DNA of 7,309 bases from Elusimicrobiota bacterium. GTDB lineage: Bacteria > Elusimicrobiota > Elusimicrobia > UBA1565 > JACRDR01. This document shows positions 6,187-7,309 of the stretch, piece after piece. The stretch is taken from NCBI GenBank assembly GCA_016212845.1, contig JACRDR010000459.1, positions 1 to 7,309 on the forward strand. The letters run 5' to 3'. Position numbers and translations under genes: made by a program. Every line of letters starts with the position of its first letter. The first letter of the stretch is position 1. Under the pieces are notes generated by a model, which saw only the letters and a list, made by a program, of their open reading frames with translations, did no database searches and had not been told where the DNA came from.

Positions 6187-7309
6187 TTAGGCCGCGGCGA
6201 GCGCGCGGGCGGGCTTTTTGCCGCCCTTGGCCGCAAGCGCTCCGAGCTCCTTGTAGAGAAGGACGGCCGAGCGCACCGATTTGTGGAAGTCCGCGAGATG
6301 CAGGCTCTCGTTTTCCGAGTGCGGGTTCGTGTAGGGGTCCTCGACGCCGATGAGGAGCGCGGGCGCGCCGAGCACCTTGCCGAACGGGCCGACGAACGGG
6401 ATCGAGCCGCCGGAGCCGATGAACACCGCCTCGCGGCCGAAGCCTTCCGTCATGGCTTTCGCCGCCGCCTCGAAGGCCGGGCCCTCGGGGTCGACGAGCC
6501 ACGCCGGGCTGCCGTGCGCGTTGGAGAACGTCACTTTCACGCCCCACGGCGCGTGCTTGCGGAGATGGTCCTGGAGAGCCCTGATCGCGGCCTTCGGATC
6601 CATGTCGGGCACGAGCCGGAGTCCGACGTGCGCCCACGCTGCCTCGTTGATGATGTTCGCGCAGTCCTTTCTGGAGGAGACCTGGATCGCGTTGACCGAC
6701 ACGGAGGGGAGTCGCCACATCTTCTCGAGCGGCGACGCCTTGCCGCCGACGAGGTCGACGCCGGGCAGCACCATCGCCTGCTGGCGGAAGTCCTTGTCCG
6801 CGTACTTGAGCGACTCGAGGCTGCGTCGCTCGACCTGGGTCAGCGGCCGGACGTTCTTGTAGATGCCGGGGATCGCGATCCGGCCCTCGTCGTCCGTCAG
6901 CGACGCGAGCATCTTGGCGAGCGCGATCGCCGGGTCGGCGAGCGGGCCGCCCCACATGCCGGAGTGCAGCGGGTGGTCGGCGGTGCGGACCTCGACGTCC
7001 ATCGAGACCAGACCGCGAAGCGCGGTCGTGATGCTCGGGACGCCCACGTCGTAATTGGCGGTGTCGGTCAGGACGATGAAGTCCGCGGCGAGCTTCTTCG
7101 CGTACTTCTGGAGGAAGCTCTCGAGATGCTCGGAGCCGATCTCTTCCTCGCCCTCGATCATGACCTTCACGTTGAGCGGGAGCTTGCCCTCGGTCTGGAG
7201 CCACGACGCGACCGCGCTCGTGTGGACGATGATGCCGGCCTTGTCATCGGCGGAACCGCGGCCCCAGAGGCGGCCGTCCTTCTCGGTGGCGACGAAGGGC
7301 TCGGTCTTC
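6187..7309 (-). CDS. M20-family metallo-dipeptidase, N-terminus beyond window edge
   Basis: A zinc-type aminoacyl peptidase of the M20 (carnosinase/PepV/ArgE-like) superfamily, expected to cleave dipeptides or short peptides in the cytoplasm. The frame is open to the right edge, with 373 codons visible and a TAA stop at 6187-6189; the true start lies outside. Visible residues include GRGSADDKAG (about residues 16-25, bridging metal Asp), EGEEEIGS (about 52-59, catalytic Glu followed by a metal Glu), an LTD metal-ligand segment, and HSGMWGG in the dimerisation/lid domain. Near the end is HSENES, the C-terminal metal His. The N-terminal HxD metal motif of the family should lie just upstream of the edge. 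The EGxEEIGS and HSENE patterns favour the dipeptidase branch over DapE or ArgE; substrate specificity cannot be read. It is the first visible gene of the operon, 19 bases before the carboxyltransferase gene, and may supply amino acids such as leucine to it (inference). Confidence 0.93.
   Translation of the reverse strand, partial: KTEPFVATEKDGRLWGRGSADDKAGIIVHTSAVASWLQTEGKLPLNVKVMIEGEEEIGSEHLESFLQKYAKKLAADFIVLTDTANYDVGVPSITTALRGLVSMDVEVRTADHPLHSGMWGGPLADPAIALAKMLASLTDDEGRIAIPGIYKNVRPLTQVERRSLESLKYADKDFRQQAMVLPGVDLVGGKASPLEKMWRLPSVSVNAIQVSSRKDCANIINEAAWAHVGLRLVPDMDPKAAIRALQDHLRKHAPWGVKVTFSNAHGSPAWLVDPEGPAFEAAAKAMTEGFGREAVFIGSGGSIPFVGPFGKVLGAPALLIGVEDPYTNPHSENESLHLADFHKSVRSAVLLYKELGALAAKGGKKPARALAAA

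Larger units (their letters stand above)
1..7309 (-). other. single compact operon, both ends outside the window
   Basis: Seven same-strand genes follow one another with junctions of 19 bases apart (dipeptidase to carboxyltransferase), TAATG, GTGA, ATGA, GTGA and CTGA. There is no room for an internal terminator or a conventional intergenic promoter after 6167. Co-transcription is inferred from this packing. The operon promoter should be upstream of 7309 and the terminator below position 1. No stretch of 300 bases without a gene exists in the window. Confidence 0.85.

Noticed and set aside
6168..6236. Earlier ATG for the carboxyltransferase, adding 23 residues
   Set aside because: It would overlap the dipeptidase end by 50 bases and adds a Pro/Arg-rich stretch unlike MCC beta. 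ATG at 6167 gives a normal length and the usual 19-base gap.
4551..6353. 600-codon open frame on the plus strand
   Set aside because: It is antisense to the carboxyltransferase gene, whose protein is unmistakable. High GC at third codon positions removes stops from the opposite strand. The translated product is low-complexity (Ala, Gly, Asp, Arg, Val, Leu) and shows no family motif.
6179..7204. 341-codon open frame on the minus strand overlapping the dipeptidase
   Set aside because: It is a shifted reading of the M20 gene with an Arg-rich product. The real frame carries EGEEEIGS, HSGMWGG and HSENE.

Overview
The window is a GC-rich stretch in which every supportable gene lies on the minus strand, so transcription runs from position 7309 towards position 1. 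Seven genes are packed end to end. Only 19 bases separate the first two, and every later junction overlaps by 1 or 4 bases, which looks like one operon cut by both window edges. I see no tRNA, rRNA, CRISPR array, mobile element, promoter or terminator.

Layout in transcription order: (1) an M20-family metallo-dipeptidase that lacks its N-terminus (6187-7309); (2) the carboxyltransferase (beta) subunit of 3-methylcrotonyl-CoA carboxylase (4533-6167); (3) a crotonase of the 3-methylglutaconyl-CoA hydratase type (3754-4533); (4) hydroxymethylglutaryl-CoA lyase (2870-3757); (5) a small, probably exported DUF1499 protein (2451-2873); (6) acetate kinase (1180-2454); (7) a PorV/PorQ-like (UPF0164-like) outer-membrane beta-barrel protein whose C-terminus runs off the left edge (1-1183).

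Genes 2 to 4 catalyse three consecutive late steps of leucine catabolism: 3-methylcrotonyl-CoA to 3-methylglutaconyl-CoA to HMG-CoA to acetoacetate plus acetyl-CoA. The dipeptidase could supply leucine from peptides, and acetate kinase could recover ATP from acetyl-CoA if a phosphotransacetylase exists elsewhere. That peptide-to-acetate reading is inference. The biotin carboxylase (alpha) subunit and isovaleryl-CoA dehydrogenase that normally accompany these genes are not in the window.

The organism is probably a high-GC Gram-negative (diderm) bacterium, because a signal-peptide-bearing PorV-like barrel implies an outer membrane. The mix of a PorV-like barrel, acetate kinase and leucine degradation fits lineages such as Elusimicrobiota, Acidobacteriota or Myxococcota, but I cannot choose among them from this sequence.

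Most of the window is well-understood metabolism, and I see no convincing undescribed system. The points most worth a second look are an apparent CTG start codon for the barrel gene (a CTGA overlap with a GGAG six bases upstream), a 26-bp perfect palindrome inside that gene, and the unusual grouping of leucine catabolism with DUF1499, acetate kinase and an outer-membrane protein.
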